64,000 nucleotides of DNA, from positions 156,996 through 220,995 of the forward strand of contig NZ_JAGGJF010000005.1 of the NCBI RefSeq assembly GCF_030466405.1, in the 5' to 3' direction. Shown in pieces: positions 35,836-46,521 of the stretch; position 1 is the first letter of the stretch; each line of letters opens with the position of its first letter. Made by a program: the position numbers and the translations under genes. Below the pieces are notes generated by a model. That model searched no databases. It had not been told where the DNA came from and was given only the letters and a program-made list of their open reading frames with translations. Origin of the DNA: Pseudidiomarina terrestris (GTDB lineage Bacteria; Pseudomonadota; Gammaproteobacteria; Enterobacterales; Alteromonadaceae).

Positions 35836-36507
35836 CTAAATGTGGTAACGGTGGAGATGTTCGAGTAATTCCAAGGGTTGCTGTATTTCGTAATCAGCAG
35901 CCCAGTTCTCCGGATAGTCTTCCGCGCCAATATAGCCGTAGCGCGCCAGGACCGTTTGCATACCGGCCGCGCGTCCGGCTTCGATATCTCGCTGCGCATC
36001 GCCGACATACCAACAGTGCCTGGCGTCCAGCCCCAGTGCTGTTGACGCATGCAAAATGGGATCCGGGTGTGGCTTTGCCACCGCCAGGGTATCGCCGCTG
36101 ACTCTTATATCAATGGCGGCCAGCTCCGGATAATAGGGAATCAGCTGCTCGGTCAGTGCTTTGGGTTTATTGGTGACAATGGCGACGGCTATTTTGCTGG
36201 CGTTAAGCTGCTGCAAGAGTTCATCAACGCCGGGGAAAAGCTTGGTTTGCACGGCGATGGCATTGGCATAGTGCATCAGAAAGGCTTTGCGTAATTCACT
36301 TTTACGAGCATGAAACTCAGCTCCGTAAGCATGCTCGAGCAGGCCACGCGAGCCGTGCGATGCCAGCGTCTTGGCAACTTCCAGTGCGACCGGCTCACGG
36401 CCTTCGTCCGCAAGCACCTGATTAAGGGCTGTTCCCATATCGGCGGCGGTATCGAGCAAGGTGCCGTCTAGATCAAAAAGTACTGCTTTAATCTTGTGTT
36501 TGGTCAT
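35836..36507 (-). CDS. gph: Phosphoglycolate phosphatase
   Basis: HAD-superfamily phosphatase of 223 residues. The nucleophile motif DLDGTLLDT lies near residue 12-20, motif II in VAIVTNKP, and motif IV in CWYVGDAQRDIEAGRAAG. The cap region is of the Gph type. It removes phosphoglycolate formed when oxidative DNA damage is repaired. It follows ubiG with a 3-base gap. In gammaproteobacteria a Gph homologue next to ubiG is common; related MupP-type phosphatases (N-acetylmuramate 6-phosphate) are an alternative reading, and MupP genes also sit beside ubiG in Pseudomonas. Confidence 0.85.
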   Translation of the reverse strand: MTKHKIKAVLFDLDGTLLDTAADMGTALNQVLADEGREPVALEVAKTLASHGSRGLLEHAYGAEFHARKSELRKAFLMHYANAIAVQTKLFPGVDELLQQLNASKIAVAIVTNKPKALTEQLIPYYPELAAIDIRVSGDTLAVAKPHPDPILHASTALGLDARHCWYVGDAQRDIEAGRAAGMQTVLARYGYIGAEDYPENWAADYEIQQPLELLEHLHRYHI

Positions 36508-36510
36508 GTT

Positions 36511-37221
36511 TCAACCATCTTTGCGCAAAGCAACGATGTAGTTAACGTCAACGTTACTGTTATCCAGGTAAAAGCCCCGCAAGGGTGAATAATGGATGCC
36601 GGTGATCGCTTTGGCTTGTGCACCTGCAGCATCAGTCATGCGCAGTAATTCTGCGGGCTGAATAAATTTCGCGTGTTCGTGCGTCCCTTTGGGAACCCAG
36701 CGCAGCACATATTCGGCAGCCACAATTCCCAGCAACCATGATTTCAGATTACGGTTGAGGGTTGAGAAAACCAAAGTTCCGCCGGGTTTTACCAGAGTCG
36801 CAGCTGCTTGCACAATACTTGCCGGGTCGGGCACGTGCTCAAGCATTTCTAAACAGGTAACGACATCGAAGCGTTGCGGATGCTGCCTGGCAAACTCTTC
36901 AGCAGCAATACAGTGATAGTCGATGCTAAGCTGACTCTCCAACGCATGCAGTTTTGCAACTTGCAGGGATTGCTCAGCCAGATCAATACCTGTTACCTGC
37001 GCTCCCTCACGAGCGAGAGCTTCGGTGACCAGGCCGCCCCCGCAACCAATGTCCAGAACCTGTTTGCCATAGACGCCATCAGCCTGACGTTGAATAAAGT
37101 CCACCCGCAGCGGATTAATCTGGTGCAACGGTTTAAATTCGCCTTCGGGATCCCACCAGCGCGACGCCAGGGCACCAAATTTCTCTATTTCTTTTGGATC
37201 GACATTATTTGATTGCTGCAT
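36511..37221 (-). CDS. ubiG: Ubiquinone biosynthesis O-methyltransferase
   Basis: SAM-dependent methyltransferase of 236 residues that carries out both O-methylations of ubiquinone synthesis. Typical features are the N-terminal KFGALASRWWDPEGEFKPLHQINPLR, the SAM motif LDIGCGGGLVTEALAREG (about 57-74) and the C-terminal TGIHYSPLRGFYL. Divergent from gyrA, the same arrangement as in E. coli. Confidence 0.96.
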   Translation of the reverse strand: MQQSNNVDPKEIEKFGALASRWWDPEGEFKPLHQINPLRVDFIQRQADGVYGKQVLDIGCGGGLVTEALAREGAQVTGIDLAEQSLQVAKLHALESQLSIDYHCIAAEEFARQHPQRFDVVTCLEMLEHVPDPASIVQAAATLVKPGGTLVFSTLNRNLKSWLLGIVAAEYVLRWVPKGTHEHAKFIQPAELLRMTDAAGAQAKAITGIHYSPLRGFYLDNSNVDVNYIVALRKDG

Positions 37222-37325
37222 AGTACTTCTGCTTATTGAAAAAACTCGGTACAGTGTACTGGAGCTCTCGAATTAAAAAAAGTCGAGGTGAAGCAACCGG
37301 CGCCGAAAAAGCGTCGGAAAAAAGG

Positions 37326-37354
37326 ATGCGAGAGTGCAGCGCTAAGGGTACAAT
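37326..37354 (+). promoter_or_regulatory. Candidate gyrA promoter
   Basis: A good -10 box TACAAT (37349-37354) with a poor -35 box ATGCGA 17 bases upstream (37326-37331). It lies 51 bases before the gyrA ATG. A weak -35 would fit a supercoiling-sensitive gyrase promoter, but no test is possible here. Confidence 0.4.
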
Positions 37355-37404
37355 GCTGCTACTAAGACAACTATAAGAAAGATTGAGCGTTTAGGGATAT
37401 AACT

Positions 37405-40044
37405 ATGAGTGATCTCGCCAGAGAAGTCGTTCCAGTCAATATCGAAGACGAGCTGAAAAGTTCCTACCTCGATTATGCAATGAGCGTCATTGTTGGCCGT
37501 GCACTACCGGACGTGCGCGATGGGTTAAAACCGGTTCACCGCCGTGTCTTGTTTGCGATGAACGAATTGCGCAATGATTTCAACAAGCCTTATAAAAAGT
37601 CCGCCCGTATCGTCGGTGACGTAATTGGTAAGTATCACCCGCACGGTGATAGCGCTGTTTACGACACTATCGTACGTATGGCGCAACCCTTCTCATTACG
37701 CTACATGTTGGTAGACGGGCAGGGTAACTTTGGTTCTGTTGACGGTGACTCAGCGGCAGCCATGCGTTACACCGAAATTCGAATGGCAAAAATTGCCAGC
37801 GAATTACTTTCCGATCTCGACAAAGAAACCGTCGACTTCGTGCCGAACTACGATGGCACTGAGCAAATTCCAGATGTACTGCCAACGCGGGTGCCGAATC
37901 TGTTGGTGAATGGCTCCTCAGGTATTGCTGTTGGTATGGCAACCAACATACCACCGCATAACCTCGGTGAGGTCATTGATGGCTGCTTAGCCATGATTGA
38001 AAACCCTGACATCACCACCGACGAACTGATGGAGTTCATCCCGGGGCCTGACTTTCCTACCGCAGCATCAATTTCTGGTCGCGCGGGTATCGTTGAAGCC
38101 TACCGCACCGGTCGCGGTCGTATTCATTTGCGCGCGAAAGCGGAAATTGAAACCGACTCGAATGGCCGTGAAGCCATTATTGTTAATGAAATTCCCTACC
38201 AAGTGAATAAAGCCCGGCTGATTGAAAAGATCGCCGAGCTGGTCAAAGAAAAACGCCTGGAAGGCATCAGCGGTCTGCGCGATGAGTCTGATAAAGACGG
38301 TATGCGGATTGTGATTGAGCTGAAACGTGGCGAAGTCGGTGAAGTGGTATTGAACCATCTGTATGCCAACACCCAGATGCAAGTGGTGTTTGGTATTAAC
38401 ATGGTGGCTCTGGATAAGAACCAGCCACGCCTGTTTAACCTGCGTGACATGATTGATTGCTTTATCCTGCACCGTCGGGAAGTGGTCACCCGTCGCTCGG
38501 TCTACGAGCTGCGGAAGGCGCGTGAACGTGCGCATATCCTTGAAGGCCTGGCGATTGCACTGGCGAATATCGATGATGTTATCGAATTGATTCGTCGCTC
38601 CCAGACCGCCGCTGAAGCGAAGGCAGGGTTAGTCAGCCGCGCCTGGATCTTGGGTGATGTTGCGAACATGCTTGAACGCGCTGGTGTTGATGCCGCGCGG
38701 CCCGATCATCTTGCCCCGGAGTACGGGATTCGAGACGGTCAGTATCACCTGACTGAAGAGCAGGCGCAGGCCATTCTTGACTTACGTCTGCATAAGCTGA
38801 CAGGTCTTGAGCATGAAAAGATTCTGGAAGAGTATAAGAACCTGCTCAGCCAAATCGAAGAACTGTTACTGATTTTGAACAACTCTGCGCGTCTGATGGA
38901 AGTTATCCGTGAAGAGCTGGAGAAGATCAAACTGGATTATGGTGACCCACGGCGCACGGAAATTACTGCCGCAGCGCACGACATCTCCATGGAAGATTTG
39001 ATCAATGAAGAAGATGTTGTCGTGACCTTGTCACATCATGGTTATGTGAAGTATCAGCCATTAACCGAGTACGAAGCCCAACGCCGCGGTGGTAAAGGCA
39101 AAGCAGCAACGAAGATGAAAGACGAAGACTTCATCGAGCGGCTGTGGGTGGCCAATACTCACGATACGATTTTGTGTTTCTCAACCCGTGGTCGGATCTA
39201 CTGGATGAAGGTCTATCAGTTGCCGTTAGCAAGTCGCGCCTCGCGAGGCCGACCTATTGTTAATCTGCTGCCACTGGAAGCTGACGAGCGGATCACCGCA
39301 ATTTTGCCAACGCGTGATTATCCGGACGATAAATTCATTCTGATGGCGACCAAAAACGGCACGGTCAAGAAAACTCCAATGGTGGATTATTCACGCCCTC
39401 GTTCAGGCGGCATCATTGCCCTGAATCTGAATGACGGTGATGAGCTGATTGGCGTTGATATGACCTCGGCGGGTGACGAAGTGATGTTATTCTCTGATGC
39501 TGGCAAAGTGGTGCGCTTTAGCGAAGACCAGGTACGCTCTATGGGTCGTACCGCTACCGGTGTACGTGGTATCCGTCTGGAAGAAGGCCAACGCGTGGTG
39601 TCACTGATTGTGCCGCGTACCATTGAGGAAGAAGTCCCGACCATTCTGACGGTGACTGAAAATGGCTTTGGTAAACGTACCCCGATTACCGACTACCCGG
39701 CGAAGAGCCGTGCCACTAAAGGTGTTGTCTCCATTAAGGTAAGTGAACGTAATGGGGCTGTGGTCGGCGCGATGGAAGTGGTGGATGCCAATCAGATCAT
39801 GCTGATCAGTAATAAAGGTACCCTGGTGCGGACGCGTGTGAGTGAAGTTTCAACCGTCGGTCGAAACACGCAAGGTGTGCGTTTAATCCGAACCGGTGCC
39901 GACGAGAAAGTCGTTGGTATGCAGCGTATCGACGAACTCGACGAAGACGAACTTGACGACATCGAGTTAGACGTCGAAGACACTGCTGAAAACGCAGGTG
40001 AAGATGCGACGCAGACACCAGCGGACGATAGTAACGAGGAGTAA
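37405..40044 (+). CDS. gyrA: DNA gyrase subunit A
   Basis: Breakage-reunion subunit of DNA gyrase, 879 residues (875 in E. coli). The catalytic Tyr122 lies in [11 protein letters not shown]. The quinolone-determining region reads GDSAVYDT with Ser83 and Asp87, the sensitive form. The C-terminal DNA-wrapping propeller has the GyrA box QRRGGKGK (about 565). An acidic tail rich in Asp and Glu covers about the last 40 residues; such tails tune wrapping in E. coli. The gene is 9 bases before serC. Confidence 0.98.
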   Translation: MSDLAREVVPVNIEDELKSSYLDYAMSVIVGRALPDVRDGLKPVHRRVLFAMNELRNDFNKPYKKSARIVGDVIGKYHPHGDSAVYDTIVRMAQPFSLRYMLVDGQGNFGSVDGDSAAAMRYTEIRMAKIASELLSDLDKETVDFVPNYDGTEQIPDVLPTRVPNLLVNGSSGIAVGMATNIPPHNLGEVIDGCLAMIENPDITTDELMEFIPGPDFPTAASISGRAGIVEAYRTGRGRIHLRAKAEIETDSNGREAIIVNEIPYQVNKARLIEKIAELVKEKRLEGISGLRDESDKDGMRIVIELKRGEVGEVVLNHLYANTQMQVVFGINMVALDKNQPRLFNLRDMIDCFILHRREVVTRRSVYELRKARERAHILEGLAIALANIDDVIELIRRSQTAAEAKAGLVSRAWILGDVANMLERAGVDAARPDHLAPEYGIRDGQYHLTEEQAQAILDLRLHKLTGLEHEKILEEYKNLLSQIEELLLILNNSARLMEVIREELEKIKLDYGDPRRTEITAAAHDISMEDLINEEDVVVTLSHHGYVKYQPLTEYEAQRRGGKGKAATKMKDEDFIERLWVANTHDTILCFSTRGRIYWMKVYQLPLASRASRGRPIVNLLPLEADERITAILPTRDYPDDKFILMATKNGTVKKTPMVDYSRPRSGGIIALNLNDGDELIGVDMTSAGDEVMLFSDAGKVVRFSEDQVRSMGRTATGVRGIRLEEGQRVVSLIVPRTIEEEVPTILTVTENGFGKRTPITDYPAKSRATKGVVSIKVSERNGAVVGAMEVVDANQIMLISNKGTLVRTRVSEVSTVGRNTQGVRLIRTGADEKVVGMQRIDELDEDELDDIELDVEDTAENAGEDATQTPADDSNEE

Positions 40045-40053
40045 TTAAGCACA

Positions 40054-41142
40054 ATGACGGCCCCGTATAATTTTTCTGCTGGACCTGCGATGTTACCGCG
40101 TGCGGTATTGGAACGTGCGCAAGAAGAGCTTAGGAGTTGGCGGGGCAGTGGTATCTCGGTGATGGAAATCAGTCACCGGGATCCAGCTTTTGTGCAAATG
40201 GCACTCAAAGCTGAGCAGGACTTACGTGATTTAATGACGATTCCTGATCATTACCAGGTGCTGTTTATGCATGGCGGTGGTCGCGGTCAGTTTAGCGCTG
40301 TTCCCCAGAATATTGCCGGGGCGAATGATACTGTCGATTACCTCAATAGTGGCGTCTGGTCAGAGTTTGCTATTCGCGAAGCGCAGAAGTTTGTCAGCAA
40401 GGTTAATGTTGTGGGCGCCGCCGTGGATACCGAACAAGGTCGCGCCATTGCTGCTGCAGAAGACTGGCAGCTGAGTGCGGACGCGGCTTACTTCCACTAC
40501 TGTCCAAACGAAACCGTGGATGGTGTCGCGCTGCATGAGATTCCAGCGCAGGTCACAGCGCCAGTTGTGGCCGATATGTCCTCCAACATCCTCTCAGAGC
40601 CTCTTACTGTTGAGCGTTACGCCTTGATTTATGCTGGTGCTCAGAAAAATATCGGACCCTCAGGTTTTGCTATCGCCATCGTCCGGGACGATCTGCTTGG
40701 TCGCGCGCAAGGGACAACCTCGACCATTATGGACTACACAGTTCAGGCCAAAGACAAATCTATGTACAACACGCCAAATACCTGGGCTTGGTACCTTTCC
40801 GGGTTGGTATTTGAGTGGTTAAAAGAACAGGGCGGCGTAGCAGTCATGGGCCAGGTTAACGCCCGTAAAGCGCAATTACTCTATAACTATATTGACAGTT
40901 CAGACTTCTACAGCAACCCGGTTCATCCTGACTATCGGTCAAAAATGAACGTACCCTTTTTACTCGCCGATCCGCAGCGTGATGACGACTTTCTTAAAGC
41001 GGCAGAGCAACAGGGCTTATTGGGATTAAAAGGTCACCGCTTTGTCGGGGGCATGCGAGCAAGTATCTATAACGCTATGCCAATAGAGGGCGTGATCGCA
41101 CTGGTCGATTTCATGCGTGAATTTGAGCAAAAACACACCTAA
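40054..41142 (+). CDS. serC: Phosphoserine aminotransferase
   Basis: PLP enzyme of 362 residues for serine (and pyridoxine) synthesis: 3-phosphohydroxypyruvate plus glutamate to phosphoserine. The N terminus YNFSAGPAMLPRAVL and the PLP lysine Lys198 in YAGAQKNIGPSG are conserved; MHGGGRGQFSAVPQN is the other family mark. Length matches E. coli SerC (362). It begins the serC-hisC-aroA-cmk-rpsA-ihfB run and may also receive gyrA transcripts. Confidence 0.97.
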   Translation: MTAPYNFSAGPAMLPRAVLERAQEELRSWRGSGISVMEISHRDPAFVQMALKAEQDLRDLMTIPDHYQVLFMHGGGRGQFSAVPQNIAGANDTVDYLNSGVWSEFAIREAQKFVSKVNVVGAAVDTEQGRAIAAAEDWQLSADAAYFHYCPNETVDGVALHEIPAQVTAPVVADMSSNILSEPLTVERYALIYAGAQKNIGPSGFAIAIVRDDLLGRAQGTTSTIMDYTVQAKDKSMYNTPNTWAWYLSGLVFEWLKEQGGVAVMGQVNARKAQLLYNYIDSSDFYSNPVHPDYRSKMNVPFLLADPQRDDDFLKAAEQQGLLGLKGHRFVGGMRASIYNAMPIEGVIALVDFMREFEQKHT

Positions 41143-41158
41143 GAAAAGAAAAACTATT

Positions 41159-42256
41159 ATGTTTGATGCAAAGCAGTTAGCAAATGAGGGCGTACGTAAC
41201 TTACAGCCCTACCAGGCAGGTAAACCCATCGAAGAGCTCGAACGTGAGCTAGGTATTAAAGACATCGTGAAACTTGCCTCAAATGAGAACCCGCTGGGTT
41301 TAAGTTCTAAGGTTCGCGCCGCGTTACAGGACACCCTGAGCGGGCTGGCACGTTACCCAGACGCCAACGGCTTTTACCTGAAGTCAAAGCTGGCGAAGAA
41401 GTTTGGTTTGCAAACCTCGCAAATCACTCTTGGCAACGGCTCCAATGATGTGTTGGAACTGGTCGCGAGAACTTTTGTTAGCGCCGAACATGAAGTTATT
41501 TTTTCACAGCATGCGTTCGTGGTTTATCCATTAGTGACACAAGCCATAGGTGCCAAGGGCATTGCGGTGCCAGCGCAGGATTATGGTCACGACTTAGACG
41601 CCATGCTGGCCGCGATTACTCCAAAAACGCGGATGATCTTTGTGGCAAATCCGAATAATCCCACGGGAACATTTCTGAGCACCGAAGCCTTACAAGACTT
41701 TATTGCCAAGGTGCCAGAGAACGTGCTGGTCATCCTGGATGAAGCCTACTCTGAGTATGTGGCTGAAGCAGACCGCGCACCATCGTTCGCCTGGGTGGAC
41801 AGCTATCCTAATCTGGTGGTGACACGGACGTTCTCGAAAGCTTACGGCCTGGCCGGGCTGCGTGCCGGCTATGCAGTGTCGCACCCTGAAGTTGCCGATT
41901 TGATGAACCGCGCGCGACAGCCATTTAATATGAACAGTTTAAGTCTGCGTGCCGCGGAAGTGGCGCTGGATGACGAGGACTATCTGCAGCAGTCGGTCGC
42001 TGTGAACGCGGCTGGCATGGAGCAATTAGTGGCCTTCTGTGAATCTGCCAACCTGCCTTATATTCCATCGCAGGGGAATTTCCTGACCATTGAAGTAGGC
42101 GATGGAGCAGCGGACATCTATGACAAGCTGTTGCACGAAGGGGTGATTGTGCGCCCTGTGGCCGGTTACGGACTGCCGCGGCACTTGCGGGTCAGCATCG
42201 GTATGCCGGAAGAAAATGAAGCCTTTATCACTGCCATGCGCAAGCTGCTGGACTAA
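41159..42256 (+). CDS. hisC: Histidinol-phosphate / aromatic aminotransferase
   Basis: Class I/II PLP aminotransferase of 365 residues. The N-terminal GVRNLQPYQAGKPIEELERELG and the KLASNENPLG motif are typical of the HisC2 type, and the PLP lysine is Lys227 in TFSKAYGLAGLRAGY. Its place between serC and aroA, away from any his genes, suggests it may serve aromatic amino acid synthesis as well as, or instead of, histidine synthesis; this is inference. The ATG at 41159 is chosen to avoid a long overlap with serC. Confidence 0.9.
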   Translation: MFDAKQLANEGVRNLQPYQAGKPIEELERELGIKDIVKLASNENPLGLSSKVRAALQDTLSGLARYPDANGFYLKSKLAKKFGLQTSQITLGNGSNDVLELVARTFVSAEHEVIFSQHAFVVYPLVTQAIGAKGIAVPAQDYGHDLDAMLAAITPKTRMIFVANPNNPTGTFLSTEALQDFIAKVPENVLVILDEAYSEYVAEADRAPSFAWVDSYPNLVVTRTFSKAYGLAGLRAGYAVSHPEVADLMNRARQPFNMNSLSLRAAEVALDDEDYLQQSVAVNAAGMEQLVAFCESANLPYIPSQGNFLTIEVGDGAADIYDKLLHEGVIVRPVAGYGLPRHLRVSIGMPEENEAFITAMRKLLD

Positions 42257-42263
42257 CTCAGTC

Positions 42264-43538
42264 GTGATCAGGAAGCTAACTTTGCAAGGCCTGCAAAGCT
42301 GTCAGGGCACGGTGGACTTACCGGGCTCCAAAAGTATCGCTAATCGCGCCTTGTTGATGGCCGCGTTGGGCGACGGTACGACTGAGCTTAACCACCTGCT
42401 GCGTAGTGACGATACGGCACGTATGTTAGAGGCTTTGGCAGCCCTTGGGGTCGGTATTGAGGAGCTAAGTGCCACCTGTGTCAGAGTACGGGGCTGTGGT
42501 GGCCGCTGGCCAAAGCAACCGGAGCAACTTTACCTTGGCAATGCCGGTACCGCGATGCGGCCGTTGACGGCGGTGCTGGCAGCGACAAGTACCGCTCCTG
42601 TTCTGCTTACCGGTGATGCGCGCATGCAAGAACGGCCGATCGGCGATCTGGTGGACGCCTTACGTGAAGGCGGTGCAACTGTTCGCTATCAGCAGCAGCC
42701 GGGTTATCCGCCGCTGGTCCTCGAGCAAGCGTTGCGTGGCGGCGAAATTCATGTCGATGGCAGTGCCTCCAGTCAATACATCTCGGCTTTACTCATGGCG
42801 TTGCCGCTACTGCCCAATGACAGCCACCTGATATTAACCGGAACTGTAGTCTCCTGGCCCTATATCGAGCTGACTTTGGCCATGTTGCGCGATTTTGGTA
42901 TCACCGTCGAGCAACATGGAAAGCAAGGGTTCAGCATCGCCGGGCGGCAACGGTACCAGTCTCCGGCAGCCTATTGGATTGAAGGCGATGCCAGTGCGGC
43001 CAGCTACTGGTTGGGCGCAGGCGTCCTTGGTGGTGGCCCGTTACGTATCGAAGGTATTGGCCGCAAGAGTATTCAGGGCGATATCGCTTTTATCGATTAC
43101 CTGCAACAAATGGGCGGCAGAATTACCGTTCACGACGAATATGTTGAGGTGAATGGTGGCCAGCTCAGGGGCATTGATGCCGATTTAAATGCAATTCCTG
43201 ATGCAGCCATGACGTTCGCCACCCTCGCATTGTTTGCCAAAGGGCGTACTGCCATCCGTAACGTCGCAAATTGGCGCATTAAAGAAACCGATCGGCTGCA
43301 CGCCATGGCCACAGAGTTACGCAAAGCCGGTGCTCAAATCGAGGAGGGGGCTGATTACCTCATCATCGATCCGCCAGCGCAGATTCAACATGCACAGATT
43401 AAGACCTATGATGATCACCGTATGGCGATGTGTTTCTCACTGCTGGGTTTTAGTGCCGCAGGTGTGACCATTGAAGACCCTGATTGTTGTGCGAAAACCT
43501 ACCCGGATTACTTCAGTGAATTAGCACGCGTCACTTAA
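42264..43538 (+). CDS. aroA: 3-phosphoshikimate 1-carboxyvinyltransferase (EPSP synthase)
   Basis: Sixth step of the shikimate pathway: shikimate-3-phosphate plus phosphoenolpyruvate to EPSP. 424 residues from the GTG at 42264 (427 in E. coli). Conserved segments are LPGSKSIANRALLMAALG at the N terminus, LGNAGTAMRPLTAVLA, SSQYISALLMALPLL and KETDRLHAMATELRKAG. An open frame extends upstream into hisC, but the family N terminus (LTLQGL) fixes the start near 42264. The GNAGTAMRP segment is of the glyphosate-sensitive class I type. Confidence 0.96.
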   Translation: MIRKLTLQGLQSCQGTVDLPGSKSIANRALLMAALGDGTTELNHLLRSDDTARMLEALAALGVGIEELSATCVRVRGCGGRWPKQPEQLYLGNAGTAMRPLTAVLAATSTAPVLLTGDARMQERPIGDLVDALREGGATVRYQQQPGYPPLVLEQALRGGEIHVDGSASSQYISALLMALPLLPNDSHLILTGTVVSWPYIELTLAMLRDFGITVEQHGKQGFSIAGRQRYQSPAAYWIEGDASAASYWLGAGVLGGGPLRIEGIGRKSIQGDIAFIDYLQQMGGRITVHDEYVEVNGGQLRGIDADLNAIPDAAMTFATLALFAKGRTAIRNVANWRIKETDRLHAMATELRKAGAQIEEGADYLIIDPPAQIQHAQIKTYDDHRMAMCFSLLGFSAAGVTIEDPDCCAKTYPDYFSELARVT

Positions 43539-43610
43539 ACACCCCTAATAAAGGTGCAATTTTCTGCAAGATCCGTATAATTGCCGCGCTTTTAGTTGGT
43601 AGAGGATGTT

Positions 43611-44315
43611 ATGACCGAGTCAATCCCCGTGATTACGATAGATGGCCCAGGTGGGGCTGGTAAAGGAACGGTAAGCCGCATTTTAGCGGAACAGCTGAAC
43701 TGGCACCTGCTCGACAGCGGCGCGATTTATCGTGTCTTAGCATTGGCGGCATTACATCATGATTTTGCCGCTGATGATGAAGAGAGTCTGGTCGCGTTGG
43801 CCAGTAATCTCGACGTTAAATTTGAAGTGGAAAACGAAAAATCACTGACCCATATTATTCTCGAGGGCGAGGATGTGACGATGTCCATCCGCACCGAGTC
43901 GGTTGGCAATATGGCCTCCAAAATTGCTGCCTTGCCGCGCGTACGCGAAGCGCTCCTGCGTCGGCAGCGGGCATTTCTGGAGTTGCCGGGCCTCATCGCC
44001 GACGGCCGCGATATGGGCACAGTTGTCTTTCCCAATGCCTCAGCCAAGGTGTTTTTGACCGCAAGCGCGGAAGAACGGGCGGAGCGGCGTTACAAACAAT
44101 TGCTCGAGAAGGGTTTTACTGCTAAAATCGACCAATTAATCGCCGAAATCAAAGAACGTGACGAACGCGATATGAATCGCTCGGTTGCCCCCTTGAAGGC
44201 TGCTGAGGGTTCCTTGTATGTAGATTCAACCGACTTAAGTATTGATGAAGTGGTGGATCAAATCTTAAAGTTTGCCCATGGCAAGCTTACGAATACTGAG
44301 AAGGTAACCTCGTAA
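43611..44315 (+). CDS. cmk: Cytidylate kinase
   Basis: Nucleoside monophosphate kinase of 234 residues that phosphorylates CMP and dCMP. The P-loop is [12 protein letters not shown] at about residue 13, and the family features [15 protein letters not shown] and [21 protein letters not shown] follow. The ATG at 43611 has AGAGG before it. Precedes rpsA as in most gammaproteobacteria. Confidence 0.97.
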   Translation: MTESIPVITIDGPGGAGKGTVSRILAEQLNWHLLDSGAIYRVLALAALHHDFAADDEESLVALASNLDVKFEVENEKSLTHIILEGEDVTMSIRTESVGNMASKIAALPRVREALLRRQRAFLELPGLIADGRDMGTVVFPNASAKVFLTASAEERAERRYKQLLEKGFTAKIDQLIAEIKERDERDMNRSVAPLKAAEGSLYVDSTDLSIDEVVDQILKFAHGKLTNTEKVTS

Positions 44316-44323
44316 ACGTTACC
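44303..44323 (+). other. Hairpin over the cmk stop codon
   Basis: GGTAAC, nine bases, GTTACC: a perfect 6-bp stem that includes the cmk stop codon. There is no T-run, so it is more likely an mRNA structure than a terminator. Confidence 0.4.
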
Positions 44324-44325
44324 AG

Positions 44326-44424
44326 CTTAGGGGTCTGCAGTAAGGAAGCGAGCAGATTGATTTAAACAACCCCATCTCACCGGATTGTTTGATGGATGTA
44401 CTTAACTGAAGTAAGCCAACTCAT
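44326..44424 (+). promoter_or_regulatory. Structured rpsA leader, probable S1 autoregulation site
   Basis: The 99 bases before rpsA can fold: GGGGT (44330-44334) can pair with ACCCC further on, enclosing a TCTGC / GCAGA stem. Only a weak GAAG-type ribosome site precedes the ATG. In E. coli the rpsA start region is also a folded leader without a good Shine-Dalgarno and is bound by S1 itself. The same control here is inference from that parallel. Confidence 0.45.
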
Positions 44425-46104
44425 ATGTCAGAAAATTTTGCACAGCTGTTTGAAGAAAGCCTAAAAGAGGTCGAAACTCGCCCAGGTTCTATCGTAAAAG
44501 GTACTGTCGTTGCTATTAACCGCGACGTTGTCCTGGTTGACGCAGGCCTGAAATCTGAAAGTGCTATTCCAGTCGATCAATTCCGCAATGCGGAAGGCGA
44601 AATTGAAATCAACGTCGGTGACGAAGTTGATGTAGCTCTTGACGCAGTAGAAGACGGCTTCGGCGAGACAATCTTGTCACGCGAGAAAGCTAAGCGTCAT
44701 GAAGCTTGGTTACAACTGGAAAAAGCCTACGAAGACCAAGAGACTGTTACCGGTATTATCAGCGGTAAAGTTAAAGGTGGTTTCACAGTTGACCTTGGTG
44801 GCGTACGTGCGTTCTTACCAGGTTCTTTGGTAGACGTTCGTCCAGTTCGCGAAACTGCACACTTAGAAAATAAAGATCTTGAATTTAAAGTTATCAAGCT
44901 GGACCAGAAGCGCAACAACGTTGTGGTTTCACGTCGTGCTGTTATCGAAACTGAAAACAGTGCTGAGCGCGATGCTCTGCTTGAAAACTTGCAAGAAGGC
45001 CAGGAAGTCCAGGGTATCGTTAAGAACCTTACAGACTACGGCGCGTTCGTTGATTTAGGCGGCGTTGACGGTCTATTGCACATCACTGACATGGCTTGGA
45101 AGCGCGTTAAGCACCCAAGTGAAGTCGTGAACGTTGGTGACGAAATCACCGTGAAAGTATTGAAGTTTGACCGTGAGCGCACGCGCGTATCGCTTGGCCT
45201 GAAACAGCTGGGCGAAGATCCATGGTCAGATATCGCAGCACGTTACCCAGAAGGGCATCGCCTGGAAGGCCGTGTTACCAACCTGACTGACTACGGTTGC
45301 TTCGTTGAAATCGAAGAAGGCGTTGAAGGTTTGGTACACGTTTCTGAAATGGATTGGACCAACAAAAACGTTCACCCTTCTAAGGTTGTTAACCTGGATG
45401 ACGTTGTTGAAGTTATGGTGCTTGAAATTGACGAAGAACGTCGTCGTATTTCTCTTGGCCTTAAACAGTGTAAGCCTAACCCTTGGGAAGAGTTCGCGAA
45501 GAACTTCAACAAAGGTGAAAAAGTCAGCGGTAAGATCAAGTCAATCACTGACTTCGGTATCTTTATCGGTCTTGACGGCGGCATTGACGGCCTGGTTCAC
45601 TTGTCAGATATCAGCTGGAATGCTCCAGGTGAAGAAGCTGTCCGTGAATTCAAGAAAGGCGAAGAAGTCACTGCAGTGGTCTTACAGGTCGACGCAGAGC
45701 GTGAGCGTATTTCTCTAGGTATCAAGCAACTAGAAGAAGATCCGTTCAACAATTATCTGGCGGCGAACAAAAAAGGTGCTATCGTTACTGGTAAGGTCAT
45801 CGAAGTTGATGCCAAGGGCGCCAAAGTTGAACTGGCTGACAGCGTAGAAGGTTACATCCGTGTAGCTGACATCTCACGTGACCGCATTGAAGATGCGACC
45901 ACTGAGCTGAAAGTTGGTGATGACGTTGAAGCACGCTTTATGGGTGTGGATCGTAAGAACCGTACGTTGAGCCTGTCGATTCGTGCGAAAGACGAAGTTG
46001 AAGAGAAAGAAGCTCTTGATACAGTGAACAGCAGCAAGCAAGACGATGCTGACTTCACCAATGCAATGGCTGAAGCCTTCAAAGCGGCTAAGAGCGACGA
46101 CTAA
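44425..46104 (+). CDS. rpsA: 30S ribosomal protein S1
   Basis: RNA-binding ribosomal protein of 559 residues (557 in E. coli) made of six S1 domains, repeated about every 85 residues from 20 to 535; clear repeats are [27 protein letters not shown] and [28 protein letters not shown] type units. It guides mRNA onto the 30S subunit. The codon use is markedly biased (many GTT, GAA, CGT), as expected of a highly expressed gene. Confidence 0.98.
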   Translation: MSENFAQLFEESLKEVETRPGSIVKGTVVAINRDVVLVDAGLKSESAIPVDQFRNAEGEIEINVGDEVDVALDAVEDGFGETILSREKAKRHEAWLQLEKAYEDQETVTGIISGKVKGGFTVDLGGVRAFLPGSLVDVRPVRETAHLENKDLEFKVIKLDQKRNNVVVSRRAVIETENSAERDALLENLQEGQEVQGIVKNLTDYGAFVDLGGVDGLLHITDMAWKRVKHPSEVVNVGDEITVKVLKFDRERTRVSLGLKQLGEDPWSDIAARYPEGHRLEGRVTNLTDYGCFVEIEEGVEGLVHVSEMDWTNKNVHPSKVVNLDDVVEVMVLEIDEERRRISLGLKQCKPNPWEEFAKNFNKGEKVSGKIKSITDFGIFIGLDGGIDGLVHLSDISWNAPGEEAVREFKKGEEVTAVVLQVDAERERISLGIKQLEEDPFNNYLAANKKGAIVTGKVIEVDAKGAKVELADSVEGYIRVADISRDRIEDATTELKVGDDVEARFMGVDRKNRTLSLSIRAKDEVEEKEALDTVNSSKQDDADFTNAMAEAFKAAKSDD

Positions 46105-46151
46105 GAACAGCTAAGCGTGCTCGGTAGCGACGCAACAAAGAGGAGCTTAAG

Positions 46152-46436
46152 ATGACAAAATCGGAGCTGATTCACCAGTTAGCGACATTGTATCCCGAGC
46201 TATCTCCGCGTCAGGTCGAAGATGCGGTGAAAGAGCTTATCGAACAAATGGCCCAGCAGCTTGCTGCTGGCGATCGAATCGAGATTCGTGGTTTCGGTAG
46301 CTTTTCACTGCATTATCGGGCACCACGCGTAGGGCGTAACCCAAAAACAGGTGAAAAGGTTGAGCTGGAGGGCAAACATGTTCCCCATTTCAAACCTGGT
46401 AAAGAACTACGTGAACGCGTAGATAACATCAGTTAA
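46152..46436 (+). CDS. ihfB: Integration host factor beta subunit
   Basis: DNA-bending partner of IHF-alpha, 94 residues. The start [11 protein letters not shown] and the GRNPKTGE arm with Pro64 are conserved. It follows rpsA by 47 bases, as in E. coli, and has an AGAGGAG ribosome site. A terminator follows. Confidence 0.97.
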   Translation: MTKSELIHQLATLYPELSPRQVEDAVKELIEQMAQQLAAGDRIEIRGFGSFSLHYRAPRVGRNPKTGEKVELEGKHVPHFKPGKELRERVDNIS

Positions 46437-46465
46437 AGGGGCGCTATTTTCGCGTCGAGTTCAGC

Positions 46466-46501
46466 AAAACGGCATGCTATAGTAAGGCATGCCGTTTTTT
46501 T
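46466..46501 (+). terminator. Terminator after ihfB
   Basis: Stem ACGGCATGC / GCATGCCGT with a 9-base loop and a run of seven T. It ends the serC-ihfB transcript before lapA. Confidence 0.93.
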
Positions 46502-46521
46502 ATGACTGCTAGGACCCAGCA

